Shown here one piece after another: positions 15,913 to 26,600 of a stretch of DNA of 64,000 nucleotides. The DNA comes from Actinomycetaceae bacterium. GTDB lineage: Bacteria > Actinomycetota > Actinomycetes > Actinomycetales > Actinomycetaceae. A program made the translations under genes and the position numbers. The notes beneath the pieces were generated by a model, which saw only the letters and a program-made list of their open reading frames with translations, was not told the origin of the DNA and did not search any database. The DNA lies in contig JAUNVP010000005.1 in the NCBI GenBank assembly GCA_030537615.1, positions 55,600 to 119,599 of the forward strand. The letters are read 5' to 3'. How positions within the stretch are numbered: the first letter of the stretch is position 1; every line of letters begins with the position of its first letter.

Positions 15913-18900
15913 ATGAGCGATACACCCAAGCACTACCCACTACACCGCACCGGTGACGTTGAGGCATCCCCTTCGTTCCCAGCTATTGAGGAAGACATCC
16001 TCACGTACTGGAAAGAAAACGACTCATTCAACCAGTCGATTCGCAACCGCCCCGCCGGTGAAAACGGGTCGAACGAATTCGTCTTTTACGATGGCCCCCC
16101 ATTCGCCAACGGCCTCCCACACTACGGCCATCTGCTGACTGGCTACGTCAAGGACATTGTTGGTCGCTACGAAACCATGAAGGGGAAGCGCGTTGAGCGT
16201 CGTTTCGGATGGGACACTCACGGCCTCCCCGCCGAGATTGAGGCCGAACGGATCCTCGGTATCGAGGACAAGTCAGAGATTGAAGGCGAATGTGGTATCG
16301 GTATTGGCAAGTTCAACGACACCTGCCGCTCATCGGTGCTGCAGTACACCGGTGAATGGGAAGAATACGTTACCCGTCAGGCGCGGTGGGTTGATTTCCG
16401 CAATGATTATAAGACTCTTGACCTGGAATACATGGAGTCGGTGATCTGGGCGTTTAAGACCCTCTACGACAAGGGGCTCGCTTACGAGGGCTACCGTGTA
16501 CTTCCATACTGTTGGAACGATCAGACGCCGCTGTCCAATCACGAACTGAAGATGGATGACGATGTTTACCAGGATCGTCAGGACAATACCGTGACAGTTG
16601 GTCTGCGCCTTGAAACCGGCGAGCTAGCGCTGGTGTGGACGACCACGCCGTGGACTCTGCCTTCAAACCTGGCTATTGCTGTAGGCCCCGATGTCGATTA
16701 CGTCACCGTTGCAGTGGAGGAGGGCGATCTTGCGGGCGAGAAAGTCATCATCGCCAAGGATCTCCTTTCGGCATACGCGCGCGAACTCGGTGAGGATCCA
16801 ACGATTGTCGAAACGGTTAAAGGCTCCGACTTGGTGGGCCGCTCCTACGCGCCAATTTTTGACTACTTCTCCCGCGAAGACGCCGCCCCCGGCCCCAAAG
16901 CCTGGCACATTATCCCCGGTGACTTCGTCACTACTGAAGACGGCACCGGCCTCGTGCACATTGCTCCCGCATTCGGTGAAGACGATATGAATATCTGTGT
17001 CGATGCCGGTATTAAAGCGGTTGTTCCCGTTGATGACGGAGGCCGCTTCACGGCGGAAGTCCACGATTACGAAGGCATGCAGGTCTTTGAGGCAAACAAG
17101 CCGATTACCGTTGATCTGCGCGACGGTTCCGGGCCGCTGGCTCGCCGTCCCGAAAACGAGCGAGCGAAACTCGTGCGCCAAGCCTCTTACGTACACTCCT
17201 ACCCGCACTGCTGGCGCTGCCGCCAACCGCTCATCTACAAGGCCGTGTCCTCATGGTTCGTGCAGGTCACGAAGTTCCGCGATCGCATGGTGGAGCTCAA
17301 CCAGGAGATCTCCTGGGTGCCCGAACACATCAAGGACGGACAATTTGGTAAATGGCTAGAGGGCGCGCGCGACTGGTCCATTTCGCGTAACCGCTTCTGG
17401 GGCTCACCCATTCCGGTATGGAAATCTGACGACCCGGAATACCCGCGCATCGATGTCTACGGATCCGTAGAAGAACTGGAACGCGACTTTGGCGTGGAAG
17501 TTACAGACCTCCACCGCCCATTCATTGACACGTTGGTTCGCCCCAACCCGGATGATCCGACCGGTAAATCGATGATGCGTCGCATCCCCGACGTCCTCGA
17601 CTGCTGGTTCGACTCCGGTTCCATGCCTTTTGCCCAGGTCCACTACCCGTTCGAAAACCAAGACTGGTTCGAACACCACTACCCGGGTGACTTCATCGTT
17701 GAGTACATCGGACAAACCCGCGGTTGGTTCTACACGCTCCACGTCCTCGCCACCGCACTGTTCGATCGTCCGGCGTTCCGCAACTGCGTTTCCCACGGTA
17801 TCGTCCTCGGCGACGATGGGCGCAAGATGAGTAAATCATTGCGGAACTACCCGGATGTCAACGGCGTATTCGATAGCTACGGATCCGACGCCATGCGCTG
17901 GTTCCTTATGTCGAGCCCAATCGTGCGCGGCGGCAACCTCATCGTCACCGAGGGCGGAATCCGGGATACGGTGCGCCAGATTATTCTGCCCCTGTGGAAT
18001 ACGTGGTATTTCTTTTCCCTCTATGCCGGCACCTGTCAGGGGGGAGAAGGTTATCTCGCGAAGGCAATCGGGGTGGACGAGTCAACGGCAGATCTGGCCG
18101 TGATGGATCGCTACCTGCTTGCTTCTACCCGCGATCTTGCCATCGGGGTGCAAAAGGCGCAGGACAAGTTTGACATACCGGGGGCATGCGCACTGGTGCG
18201 AGACCACCTCGACCTGCTGACCAACTGGTACGTGCGAACGTCGCGTCAGCGCTTCTGGGATGAGGATGAGAGAGCCTTCGATACTCTCTACACCGCGCTG
18301 GAAGTTCTCATGCGCGTAGCCGCACCGCTGTTGCCACTCGTCACGGAAGAGATTTGGCGAGGGCTCACCAATGGCGAATCCGTCCATCTTGAGGACTACC
18401 CGCAGATGGGTGATGCCTGGGCTGATGACACGCTGGTCGAAGCGATGGACGAGGTACGGTCAGTGGTGTCGTCCGCTCATGCCCTGCGCAAGGCTCACAA
18501 GCTCCGAGTGCGCCAACCGCTACGCGAACTGACGGTCGTGTCTGAACTTGCACGCGATCTTGAACCGTACGCCGACCTCATCACCTCAGAGGTGAACGTC
18601 AAGAGCGTCCGATTCCTCACCCCGAGCGAATCTGGCCTCAAGGCCACCGAGGACCTCTCCCTCAATCCGCGGGAATTCCCGGGTGAAATCCGCAAGCTCA
18701 CGTCGAAACTCTTCGCGGCCGCGAAGCAGGGGCAGTGGGAGACTGATGGAGACACAATCGTATTCCCCAACGTCGAACACGACGGCTCTCCCATTCGTTT
18801 GAGCGACGGTCAGTTCTCCCTGACAGTCAAAGTGGAAGCTGAAGAAGGACAGGCAGCGACGGTACTGGCGTCGGGTTCCTTCATCGTCCTCGACACCACG

Positions 18901-19143
18901 GTTGATGCAGAATTGGAAGCGGAAGGATACGCTCGCGATGCCGTGCGGGTTGTACAAGACCAGCGCAAGGCCTCAGGACTCCACGTAGCCGACCGCATTA
19001 AGCTCACGCTTCACGTACCGAGCGATCACGTAGCAGATGTGGAAACGCACCGAGAGATGATTGCCCGCGAGACGCTGGCGCGCGAAATCGTCGTTGAGGT
19101 CGGTGGGGACAAACTCACCGCCGAAGTGGAGAAACTCGCGTGA
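15913..19143 (+). CDS. ileS: Isoleucine--tRNA ligase
   Basis: This 1076-residue class I synthetase charges tRNA-Ile. The HIGH motif is HYGH within [13 protein letters not shown], the KMSKS loop is KMSKS in [14 protein letters not shown], and the CP1 editing domain region ([13 protein letters not shown]) is present. Length fits the long, eukaryote-like IleS class common in actinobacteria, which is often less sensitive to mupirocin; this is family knowledge, not shown here. The ATG at 15913 is chosen over an upstream ATG at 15871, because the T-box sequestrator hides the GAGGA site that fits 15913. A repeat copy at 18266-18276 encodes DERAFD. Confidence 0.95.
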   Translation: MSDTPKHYPLHRTGDVEASPSFPAIEEDILTYWKENDSFNQSIRNRPAGENGSNEFVFYDGPPFANGLPHYGHLLTGYVKDIVGRYETMKGKRVERRFGWDTHGLPAEIEAERILGIEDKSEIEGECGIGIGKFNDTCRSSVLQYTGEWEEYVTRQARWVDFRNDYKTLDLEYMESVIWAFKTLYDKGLAYEGYRVLPYCWNDQTPLSNHELKMDDDVYQDRQDNTVTVGLRLETGELALVWTTTPWTLPSNLAIAVGPDVDYVTVAVEEGDLAGEKVIIAKDLLSAYARELGEDPTIVETVKGSDLVGRSYAPIFDYFSREDAAPGPKAWHIIPGDFVTTEDGTGLVHIAPAFGEDDMNICVDAGIKAVVPVDDGGRFTAEVHDYEGMQVFEANKPITVDLRDGSGPLARRPENERAKLVRQASYVHSYPHCWRCRQPLIYKAVSSWFVQVTKFRDRMVELNQEISWVPEHIKDGQFGKWLEGARDWSISRNRFWGSPIPVWKSDDPEYPRIDVYGSVEELERDFGVEVTDLHRPFIDTLVRPNPDDPTGKSMMRRIPDVLDCWFDSGSMPFAQVHYPFENQDWFEHHYPGDFIVEYIGQTRGWFYTLHVLATALFDRPAFRNCVSHGIVLGDDGRKMSKSLRNYPDVNGVFDSYGSDAMRWFLMSSPIVRGGNLIVTEGGIRDTVRQIILPLWNTWYFFSLYAGTCQGGEGYLAKAIGVDESTADLAVMDRYLLASTRDLAIGVQKAQDKFDIPGACALVRDHLDLLTNWYVRTSRQRFWDEDERAFDTLYTALEVLMRVAAPLLPLVTEEIWRGLTNGESVHLEDYPQMGDAWADDTLVEAMDEVRSVVSSAHALRKAHKLRVRQPLRELTVVSELARDLEPYADLITSEVNVKSVRFLTPSESGLKATEDLSLNPREFPGEIRKLTSKLFAAAKQGQWETDGDTIVFPNVEHDGSPIRLSDGQFSLTVKVEAEEGQAATVLASGSFIVLDTTVDAELEAEGYARDAVRVVQDQRKASGLHVADRIKLTLHVPSDHVADVETHREMIARETLAREIVVEVGGDKLTAEVEKLA

Positions 19144-19363
19144 ACCGCGACGATTTTGAACCCGAAGTTGAACTCGAGGACGCCCTTGATCCACTCGACA
19201 TTGTCGAACAGGATGTGAGTGAAGATCTGGGGCGCGTCCTCGCCGAAATTCGCATGAGTGAGCCTTCCGCTGGGGAGGAGACCGACGACGATGAAACCGA
19301 CGTCCCACCGCTTGAGGACGGAGTTTTGGCCATGAGTGAGCCGTCGGGATCTATGGGAGAGCC
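18266..19363 (+). repeat. Dispersed repeat, four coding copies (ileS, folC)
   Basis: Cores are 18266-18276 (AGA, in ileS), 19254-19264 (AGT), 19332-19342 (AGT) and 19353-19363 (GGA). The last three fall in the N-terminal extension of folC and are read as MSEPSA, MSEPSG and MGEPSD. After 19363 no strict copy occurs until 32081. Confidence 0.92.
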
Positions 19364-20702
19364 TTCGGATGTGGGGGCTCGCTACGAGCAAATCGAGGCG
19401 GCTATTCTCTCTCGCGCTCCCGAACACAAAGTACAGCCGAGCCTTGAGAGAGTGCAGATGGCGCTCAACATCCTCGGCGATCCACAGAACACATATCGGT
19501 CGGTACATATCACCGGTACGAATGGGAAAACCTCCACCGCGCGCATGGTATCGGCACTGTTACGTGCATCAGGGCGAAAAGTTGGACGCTTCACCAGTCC
19601 GCATCTGACCAGCATGAGAGAGCGTATCTCTATTAACGATGAGCCGATCTCAGTGGAGAATTTCGTCACCGCATTCGATGATGTCGCACCCTATCTCGAC
19701 ATGGTCGATGCGCACAGCGCCCGCCATGATAATCCGCGGATGTCCTTCTTTGAGATCCTCACCGTCACGGCTCTGTCATATTTCGCCGACCTTCCCGTCG
19801 ATGCCGCCGTAATCGAAGTTGGCATGGGCGGAACATGGGATGCGACGAACACCATCAGCGCAGACGTGGCCGTCATCGCTCCTATTAGCATCGATCACGA
19901 ACGATGGCTCGGACACTCTCTCATCGAGATCGCAACCGAGAAAGCCGGCATTATTAAGCCGGGAGCCATCGTCATCAGCGCCGCGCAAGAACCCGAAGTC
20001 CTCGACATTATTCGTAGCCGAGCCCGCGAAGTCGGAGCGATTGTCCGCGTGCTCGGAGAGGATATTCGCCTTATCGATCGTCAGCTTGGTGTCGGTGGGC
20101 AACTGGTGACAATCTCCACTCCGGCTGCGCAATACTCCGACATTTTTGTGCCGCTACTTGGCGCTCATCAAGCCGACAATGCTGCTCTCGCGCTCGCGGC
20201 CATGGAAGCATTCAACGGAGGACGCGCGCTCGATCCCGTGATTGTCGAAGAAGGATTCGCTTCAACGACGTCACCCGGACGTCTTGAAATTGTGCGGTCA
20301 TCTCCGTCGATCGTTGTCGATTCGGCGCATAATACCCACGGTGCAAGTGCCCTCGCCCGCGCCCTCACCGACTCGTTTGACTATACCCACATAGTGGGCG
20401 TGTATTCGGCGATGGCCGATAAGAATGTCGAGGCCGTCCTCGCCGAGCTCGAGCCAGTGCTCGAAGAAGTGGTCGTGACGACGATGAATTCGCCGCGAGC
20501 AATGGAACTGAGTGAACTCGAAGCGATTGCTCGCGACGTTTTTGGTGAGGACCGAGTTCGTGCTGAACGCAAACTTATCGACGCGGTTGATACCGCCGTT
20601 GAGCTATCAGAGAGCCATGGGGATCCGGCGGCATCGAATGGTGTTGTCATCTTTGGCTCCGTGGTGCTCGCCGGGCAAGCACGGGATTTAATCGGCGAAT
20701 AG
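19140..20702 (+). CDS. folC: Folylpolyglutamate synthase / dihydrofolate synthase
   Basis: This 520-residue Mur-ligase-family enzyme adds glutamate to dihydropteroate and folates. The P-loop [15 protein letters not shown] is near residues 121-135, followed by [13 protein letters not shown] and the [14 protein letters not shown] metal-site segment. Residues 1 to about 82 are an acidic, low-complexity extension containing three repeat-encoded MSEPS/MGEPS peptides; the recognisable enzyme starts near [12 protein letters not shown]. The GTG start overlaps the ileS stop by 4 bases, suggesting translational coupling. If the real start were internal, the extension would be untranslated, but no better start with a ribosome site is seen. 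Confidence 0.92.
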   Translation: MNRDDFEPEVELEDALDPLDIVEQDVSEDLGRVLAEIRMSEPSAGEETDDDETDVPPLEDGVLAMSEPSGSMGEPSDVGARYEQIEAAILSRAPEHKVQPSLERVQMALNILGDPQNTYRSVHITGTNGKTSTARMVSALLRASGRKVGRFTSPHLTSMRERISINDEPISVENFVTAFDDVAPYLDMVDAHSARHDNPRMSFFEILTVTALSYFADLPVDAAVIEVGMGGTWDATNTISADVAVIAPISIDHERWLGHSLIEIATEKAGIIKPGAIVISAAQEPEVLDIIRSRAREVGAIVRVLGEDIRLIDRQLGVGGQLVTISTPAAQYSDIFVPLLGAHQADNAALALAAMEAFNGGRALDPVIVEEGFASTTSPGRLEIVRSSPSIVVDSAHNTHGASALARALTDSFDYTHIVGVYSAMADKNVEAVLAELEPVLEEVVVTTMNSPRAMELSELEAIARDVFGEDRVRAERKLIDAVDTAVELSESHGDPAASNGVVIFGSVVLAGQARDLIGE

Positions 20703-20728
20703 TCTTACTCAACGAGTAGTCAGGGACC

Positions 20729-20769
20729 TCGATTGGTGCCACAATCGAAGGTGTGATTGCGGCTACAAT
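20729..20769 (+). promoter_or_regulatory. Probable dhaKLM promoter with inverted-repeat operator
   Basis: TACAAT (20764-20769) is a -10 candidate 41 bases before the dhaK ATG. TCGATTG (20729-20735), six bases and CAATCGA (20742-20748) form a perfect 7-bp inverted repeat where a repressor or activator could touch the -35 region. No regulator gene is adjacent. Confidence 0.45.
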
Positions 20770-20810
20770 GCTCGCATCCGGTTTATGAGAGGTCACGCTG
20801 AGGAGTCAGG

Positions 20811-21812
20811 ATGAAAAAGCTGGTAAATGACGTCCATGATGTCGTCAAAGAGTCTCTGGAAGGTTTCGAGACCGCCCATGCAGACACGATTAAGGTGAAC
20901 TTCGATCCCGATTTTGTGGTTCGAGCACAGCCGAAAGAAGATGGAAAAGTCGGGCTCGTCTCCGGCGGAGGCTCCGGCCACGAACCACTGCACGGCGGGT
21001 ATGTCGGATACGGAATGCTCGACGCAGCCGTACCCGGTGCCGTCTTTACATCCCCGACACCCGATCCGATCGTTGAAGCAACGAAAGCCGCCGATCACGG
21101 AGCCGGAGTACTCCACATAGTCAAGAACTACACCGGCGACGTCCTCAACTTTGAAACCGCCGCGGAACTGTGCGAAATGGAAGACATTGAGGTGGCAACC
21201 GTCGTTGTCAACGATGATGTCGCCGTCGAAGATTCTCTCTACACCGCCGGTCGACGGGGTGTAGCAGGAACGTTCCTCGTTGAGAAAATTGCCGGCGCGG
21301 CTGCTGAACGCGGCGATGACTTGAACGCGGTGGCTAAAATCGCCCAAGCAGTCAACGACAACTGTCGCTCCATGGGCCTGGCTCTCGGTCCGTGCACAGT
21401 GCCGCACGCCGGTAAACCGTCCTTCGACTTGGGAGAAACCGAGGTCGAAATGGGAATCGGTATCCATGGCGAGCCCGGCTATCGTCGCACGGAAATGAAA
21501 ACAGCTGACGAACTGGCTACCGAACTATACGAGAAGGTGACGAGTGACCTGCCGTTCGAAGAGGGTGACGACGTGATCGTCCTCGTCAACGGAATGGGCG
21601 GTACACCGCTATCCGAGCTCTACATCATCAACCGTAAAGTCCAACAACTGATGAAGAAAGACGGACTCAACCCGGTGCGGACGATTGTCGGAGACTATGT
21701 CACGAGTCTCGAAATGCCCGGCTGTTCACTGACTTTCTTGCGCGTACACGACGACATGCTGGAATTGTTTGACGCGCCCACCAATACACCCGGTTACCGG
21801 AAAGGGATGTAA
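20811..21812 (+). CDS. dhaK: Dihydroxyacetone kinase subunit DhaK
   Basis: This 333-residue subunit binds dihydroxyacetone covalently through a histidine in the PTS-dependent kinase. GGGSGHEPLHGGYVGYGMLDA near residues 48-68 and GMGGTPLSELYI are family signatures, and GIHGEPG carries the conserved substrate-site histidine region. Length is close to the E. coli protein. It is the first gene of dhaK-dhaL-dhaM, which together convert dihydroxyacetone to dihydroxyacetone phosphate using PEP. Confidence 0.95.
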   Translation: MKKLVNDVHDVVKESLEGFETAHADTIKVNFDPDFVVRAQPKEDGKVGLVSGGGSGHEPLHGGYVGYGMLDAAVPGAVFTSPTPDPIVEATKAADHGAGVLHIVKNYTGDVLNFETAAELCEMEDIEVATVVVNDDVAVEDSLYTAGRRGVAGTFLVEKIAGAAAERGDDLNAVAKIAQAVNDNCRSMGLALGPCTVPHAGKPSFDLGETEVEMGIGIHGEPGYRRTEMKTADELATELYEKVTSDLPFEEGDDVIVLVNGMGGTPLSELYIINRKVQQLMKKDGLNPVRTIVGDYVTSLEMPGCSLTFLRVHDDMLELFDAPTNTPGYRKGM

Positions 21813-21815
21813 CCC

Positions 21816-22445
21816 ATGAGTCTCGACACCCAGTGGGCTCTGCGGTGGATCCGTGCATCGCAACAGGCGATCGCCGAGCACCGCGTAGAACTCATTGACC
21901 TCGACCGTCAGATCGGCGATGGTGACCACGGCGAAAACATGGATCGTGGTTTCACCGCCGTCGTTAAAGCACTAGAAACGTCGGAAACTCCCGATATTGC
22001 CAGTGTGCTCAAACTCGTTGCCAAAACGCTCATGTCCACTGTCGGCGGGGCTGCCGGACCACTGTACGGCACGGCCTACCTACGAGCCGCCAAACAGTGC
22101 ACCTCGGACGAACTCGATGCCCCCGCGGTAGCAGCGATGATTGGAGCCGCTCTCGGAGGAATTCAAGCGCGCGGTAAGGCAACAACCGGAGAGAAAACCA
22201 TGGTCGATGCGTGGTCACCTGCTTTTGATGCAGCCCAAAAGGCCGCGGCTGGAGGTCAATCGCCGCAGGACACTCTCCGCGCCGCCGCCCAAGCAGCGCG
22301 TGAGGGAGCCAATGCGACCAAACCGATGAAAGCCACCAAGGGGCGTGCCTCGTATTTGGGGGAGCGTTCCATCGGTCACCTCGACCCCGGCGCTGTGTCG
22401 TCTGCGATACTGCTCGAACAAGCGGTGGAGGCCTTGAATGGCTAA
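21816..22445 (+). CDS. dhaL: Dihydroxyacetone kinase subunit DhaL (ADP-binding)
   Basis: This 209-residue all-helical subunit holds ADP/ATP as a fixed coenzyme and passes phosphate from DhaM to dihydroxyacetone on DhaK. The Mg-binding motif DRQIGDGDHGENMDRG is near residues 29-44, and GAAGPLYGTA and KATTGEKTMVDAW are typical nucleotide contacts. It starts 3 bases after dhaK and its end overlaps dhaM by 8 bases, so the three are one operon. Confidence 0.94.
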   Translation: MSLDTQWALRWIRASQQAIAEHRVELIDLDRQIGDGDHGENMDRGFTAVVKALETSETPDIASVLKLVAKTLMSTVGGAAGPLYGTAYLRAAKQCTSDELDAPAVAAMIGAALGGIQARGKATTGEKTMVDAWSPAFDAAQKAAAGGQSPQDTLRAAAQAAREGANATKPMKATKGRASYLGERSIGHLDPGAVSSAILLEQAVEALNG

Positions 22446-23118
22446 GCCTGTCCACCTCCTCATCGTCTCTCATTCAGCTCAGCTCGCCAACGGCGTCGTT
22501 GAGGTCGCCGGCCAGATGGCTCCCGATGTCACCATTCGAGCTGCCGGAGGCACGGCTGACGGCGGTATCGGAACGTCGTACGACCTCGTCGATGACACTG
22601 TTGCCGAGCTGGTTGAAACCGGTGAGGTTGTCATCCTCACCGACCTCGGATCCGCTACGCTCACTGTCGAATCCGTGCTCGAGTTTCGCGATGACGAACC
22701 CGTCTACTTCGCCGACGGCCCGCTCGTTGAGGGGGCCGTTGCGGCGGCGGTGGCTGCGCAGCAGGGTAAGACCGCTGCAGAAGTGGTCGCTGCGGTCACC
22801 GAAGCGGGTGCCTCGTTTGCCGTCTTCGATGGAGGCGCAGATGAGCTGGCGGCTACCGGCGAAGCGCTCGAAGCTACGGTGGCTGTTGGCGACCCCGACG
22901 GCCTCCATGCTCGTCCCGCCGCGCTGGTTGCCAGACTCGTCACCGATTTCGATGCTGAGGTAACTATTAACGACACTCCCGCAGATTCCGTCCTGTCTCT
23001 CATGTCGCTTTCTGTGCGGCAGGGAGACGAAGTACAGATCAAAGCGAGCGGTCCAGATGCTGAACAAGCGCTGGCGGTACTCGTCGAAAAACTGGGGGAA
23101 GGTTTCTCGAAGTCGTGA
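22438..23118 (+). CDS. dhaM: Phosphotransfer subunit DhaM with fused HPr domain
   Basis: This 226-residue phosphocarrier has an N-terminal EIIA-mannose-type domain (VHLLIVSHSAQLANGV, active His near residue 11) and, after an Ala-rich linker, a C-terminal HPr domain with GDPDGLHARPAALVARL (phospho-His near 159) and LSLMSLSVRQGDEV. It lacks the partial enzyme I domain found in E. coli DhaM, so a separate enzyme I from elsewhere must charge it with PEP. It phosphorylates DhaL-bound ADP. Confidence 0.93.
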   Translation: MAKPVHLLIVSHSAQLANGVVEVAGQMAPDVTIRAAGGTADGGIGTSYDLVDDTVAELVETGEVVILTDLGSATLTVESVLEFRDDEPVYFADGPLVEGAVAAAVAAQQGKTAAEVVAAVTEAGASFAVFDGGADELAATGEALEATVAVGDPDGLHARPAALVARLVTDFDAEVTINDTPADSVLSLMSLSVRQGDEVQIKASGPDAEQALAVLVEKLGEGFSKS

Positions 23119-23146
23119 GAAGTTCTCGCAACCGGCGAAAAACCCG

Positions 23147-23152
23147 TAGAAT
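23147..23152 (+). promoter_or_regulatory. Probable -10 box for ndk
   Basis: TAGAAT, the same box as in front of gltX and rpsB, lies 37 bases before the ndk ATG. The -35 is weak (TTCTCG, 23123-23128, 18-base spacer). Confidence 0.4.
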
Positions 23153-23188
23153 CCAGACAGACAACGACGTTGAATGAAAGGAAGATTT

Positions 23189-23662
23189 ATGCCTACACCT
23201 GACTTACTTGATTCGAAAAAGGAACACTCGCTTGTCCTCGTCAAGCCCGACGGTTTCTCCCGCGGACTGACTGGGGAAGTCCTTCGTCGCATCGAAGCGA
23301 AAGGTTACGTCCTCAAGGGCCTGAAGATTAAGAAAGCAACCCCCGAGCTGCTCGAACGCCACTACGTGGAGCACCGTGAAAAGCACTTCTTCAAAGATCT
23401 TCTTGACTACATGCTGTCCGGCCCCGTCGTTGCGATCGTTGTCGAAGGCGACCGCGTGATTGAAGGAGTTCGCTCCCTCATGGGGAACACGAATCCCACC
23501 CTGGCTGCACCCGGAACCATCCGCGGTGACCTCGGACGTGACTGGGGAACCGGCAACGTCGAGAATATCGTGCACGGCTCCGACTCTCCGCTGTCGGCTC
23601 ACCGTGAGATTGGCCTGTGGTTCCCTGAACTGACCTGGGACGACGAGCAGGACAAGAAATAA
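23189..23662 (+). CDS. ndk: Nucleoside diphosphate kinase
   Basis: This protein of about 157 residues transfers phosphate from ATP to other NDPs through a phosphohistidine. SLVLVKPDGFSRGL is the N-terminal nucleotide-site strand, GATNP-like MGNTNPTLAAPGTIRGD is present, and the active histidine is in NIVHGSDSPLSA. The ATG at 23189 is preferred over one at 23174, because AAAGGAAG lies between them at correct spacing. The protein is somewhat longer at both ends than the usual ~140 residues. smc follows after 21 bases. Confidence 0.93.
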   Translation: MPTPDLLDSKKEHSLVLVKPDGFSRGLTGEVLRRIEAKGYVLKGLKIKKATPELLERHYVEHREKHFFKDLLDYMLSGPVVAIVVEGDRVIEGVRSLMGNTNPTLAAPGTIRGDLGRDWGTGNVENIVHGSDSPLSAHREIGLWFPELTWDDEQDKK

Positions 23663-23683
23663 CACACCCGAACGCCTTCCCGA

Positions 23684-26600
23684 ATGCACCTTAAAACACT
23701 GACCCTGCGCGGATTCAAATCATTCGCCTCGACTACTACACTCACCCTTGAGCCCGGCATCACCTGCGTTGTTGGACCCAACGGGTCAGGAAAATCGAAT
23801 GTTGTCGATGCACTCGCGTGGGTCATGGGGGAGCAAGGGGCGAAAAATCTGCGCGGCGGACAGATGGCTGATGTCATCTTCGCCGGTACACTTGGGCGCG
23901 CTCCGCTGGGGCGTGCCCAAGTGTCACTCACCATCGACAACGCTGACGGAGCGTTGCCGATCGACTACTCAGAAGTGACGATCTCCCGAACCCTGTTTCG
24001 GGGAGGGGGATCCGAATACTCGATTAACAACACGCCCTGCCGACTGCTCGATATCCAAGAGCTTTTGTCCGACACCGGCATGGGCCGACAGATGCACGTC
24101 ATCGTCGGACAGGGACAGCTCGACCAGATTCTCGCCGCAGGCCCGCACGAGCGACGCGGTTTCATCGAAGAGGCCGCCGGCGTCCTCAAGCACCGCCGCC
24201 GTAAAGAGAGAGCCTTGCGCAAACTCGAGTCGATGGAAGCGAACCTCGTTCGTGTCCGCGACCTCACCAATGAAATTCATCGACAGTTGCGCCCCCTCGC
24301 CAAGCAGGCGGAGACTGCGCGCCGAGCCGGCGTCATTCAAGCTGAAGTGCGTGATGCTCACGCGCGGCTTTTGGCCGACGACCTCCAAACCCTGAAAGAA
24401 CGGCTCGACGCGGGTAAAGCCTCCGAAGCGGCTCTTGCCACCCGGCGCGAAGGGCTCGAACAGGCGCTGTCAGAAGCGAAAAAACGGTTAGAGGAAGCCG
24501 AAGAACTTGCTCGACGCGGCACGCCGAAAACTCAGCGACTCACGCGGATGTGGCAAGAGATCAACTCATTACACGCTAATCTTTCGACTCTGTCATCCCT
24601 CGCCGGAGAGCGAACTCGGACTCTGTCCGCCCCCTTGATCGCGCCGCGGGTAGACATTGCGGATCTTGAAAAACGGGTAGAGGACGCGAATGCGGAAGAT
24701 GCCGAACTCCTCAAACAACTTGATGACATGGGCGCACGCTTGGCGCAAACCGTAAAAGATCGCGAACAGGCAGAAGCCGCGGCACGAACCGCAACTGAGA
24801 CAGTGCGGCACCTCGAAAACGAGCAGGCATCAAGACGTGAACACATCGCCCGCCTCATCGGAGATGTCAATACCGCTCGACAAAACGTCGAGTCAGCCGA
24901 ACAGGAAAACCAGCGGATGCGTCAAGCCGTGACCGATGCGCATGAGCGCACCGAAGCCGCGCGCGCCGCACTTGCCGAACTCGGTGACATTGAAGAAGAG
25001 GCCGATGATTCGGCCTCACGCGCACACGCGGAAGCATCTCGGCTCCGTGATGACGCGCGCGATCTCGTCGACAGTTTGCTCGTTAAAGAACGTGACGCAG
25101 GCGCCCGCGTGGCGACGTGGGTTTCGCGCCGCGACACCCTCGTCCAGTCCCTCACTCCCGAGGACGCGACCAGTGACCTGCTCGCCGAGGAAAACCCCAG
25201 CATCTTGGGTGCCCTCGCTCATTTCATTACCGTGGAGCCAGGGTATGAAAACGCCGTGAGCGCACTTCTCGACCCGTTCGCAGATGCGGCGGTGATTTCA
25301 GCACTTGGCGACGCCACCGCTTTGTCGAGCGAAGCGGCCGGACAACAGAGAATGGTTGTGATTGCGCCGGCGCAGACCGCACCAACTCCATCGGGGCTGG
25401 TCGGTGCTGCAGATGTCGTCGACATCCGCGAACCGCTCGGGGATACCATCCGCGGAATGCTTAGCGGGAGCGTTATCGTCGAATCGCTCGCGGAGGCTGA
25501 GCGCGCCCTTGCCCACGATGGAGTCGAGCGTGTAGCTACCCGACTCGGTGATGTCGTGACGCGACATACTGTGCGCACGGCCGGTGAGGTACACGCGTCG
25601 ATTATTGAGCGACATGCCGAAGCCGAGCGCGCCAGTGCGGAAGCGGAGAAGGCTCGTGGCGAACTTGCTGAGATCTCACAGCAACTCGAAGCCGCCCGCC
25701 AGCGTTACGATGAGCTGTTCATCGAAACCAAGCGACTTTTGACAGCCATGCGCGAAGCTGATTCACAGCGCGCATCAACCCTCGAAGTGCGGGCGAGAGC
25801 GACGTCGAATCTGCGCGCAGCAGAAGGAGAAGAGTCCCGACTTGCCGCCGCCGCCGCTAAAGTTGAGGCGGGTGTCGAACGCGCGCATGCTCGGTTGCGG
25901 GAGGCGGAAACCAAACAGCTAGCTGCACAGAATCTGCCGGCTGTCGCGGATCCTGGTGCCGCCCGCGAGCAAGCGGACGACGCTGAAAAGCACGCGCGCG
26001 ACGCACGAGCTCTGGAGACGCAAACACGACTTGACCTGCGCACGACAGAGGAACGGAGCGCGCGGGCGAAAGACCGTGCCCGAAGTCTGCGCCAACAGTT
26101 GGCCCGCGCAGGAGAAGAAAACCGCGAGTTCCAGCGACGTGAGGCCGAACGCCAACGTGAACTGGCGAATATTCGCGAACTGCACGAACGCATACACGCT
26201 CCGCTGGCCGTAGCGCGACACGCGATGAGCGAGGCCGAACGGCAGGTTACCGAGGCCGAAAATGAACGAACGGACGCATCCGAAGCAGCTGCCGCCGCGC
26301 GCCGTGAGGTTGATGAGATCCGCACACAACTGCTCGAAGTCACCGATGCTTCCCATCGGGATGAAATCGCTCGACAAGAAATTCAGCTTCGTTACGATCA
26401 CACCGAAGCGACAGCACGTGAAGAGCTCGGCCTCGATGCCGATGAACTACTCGAAAAATACGGGCCGCATAACCTCGTCGAAGCAGAGGAACCGTACCCC
26501 TACGTCCGGGCTGAACAGGAGAAACGGCTACGTAAGGCAAAGAAAGACCTTGACCGGCTCGGGAAGATCAATCCACTCGCCCTCGAAGAGCATGAGGCCC

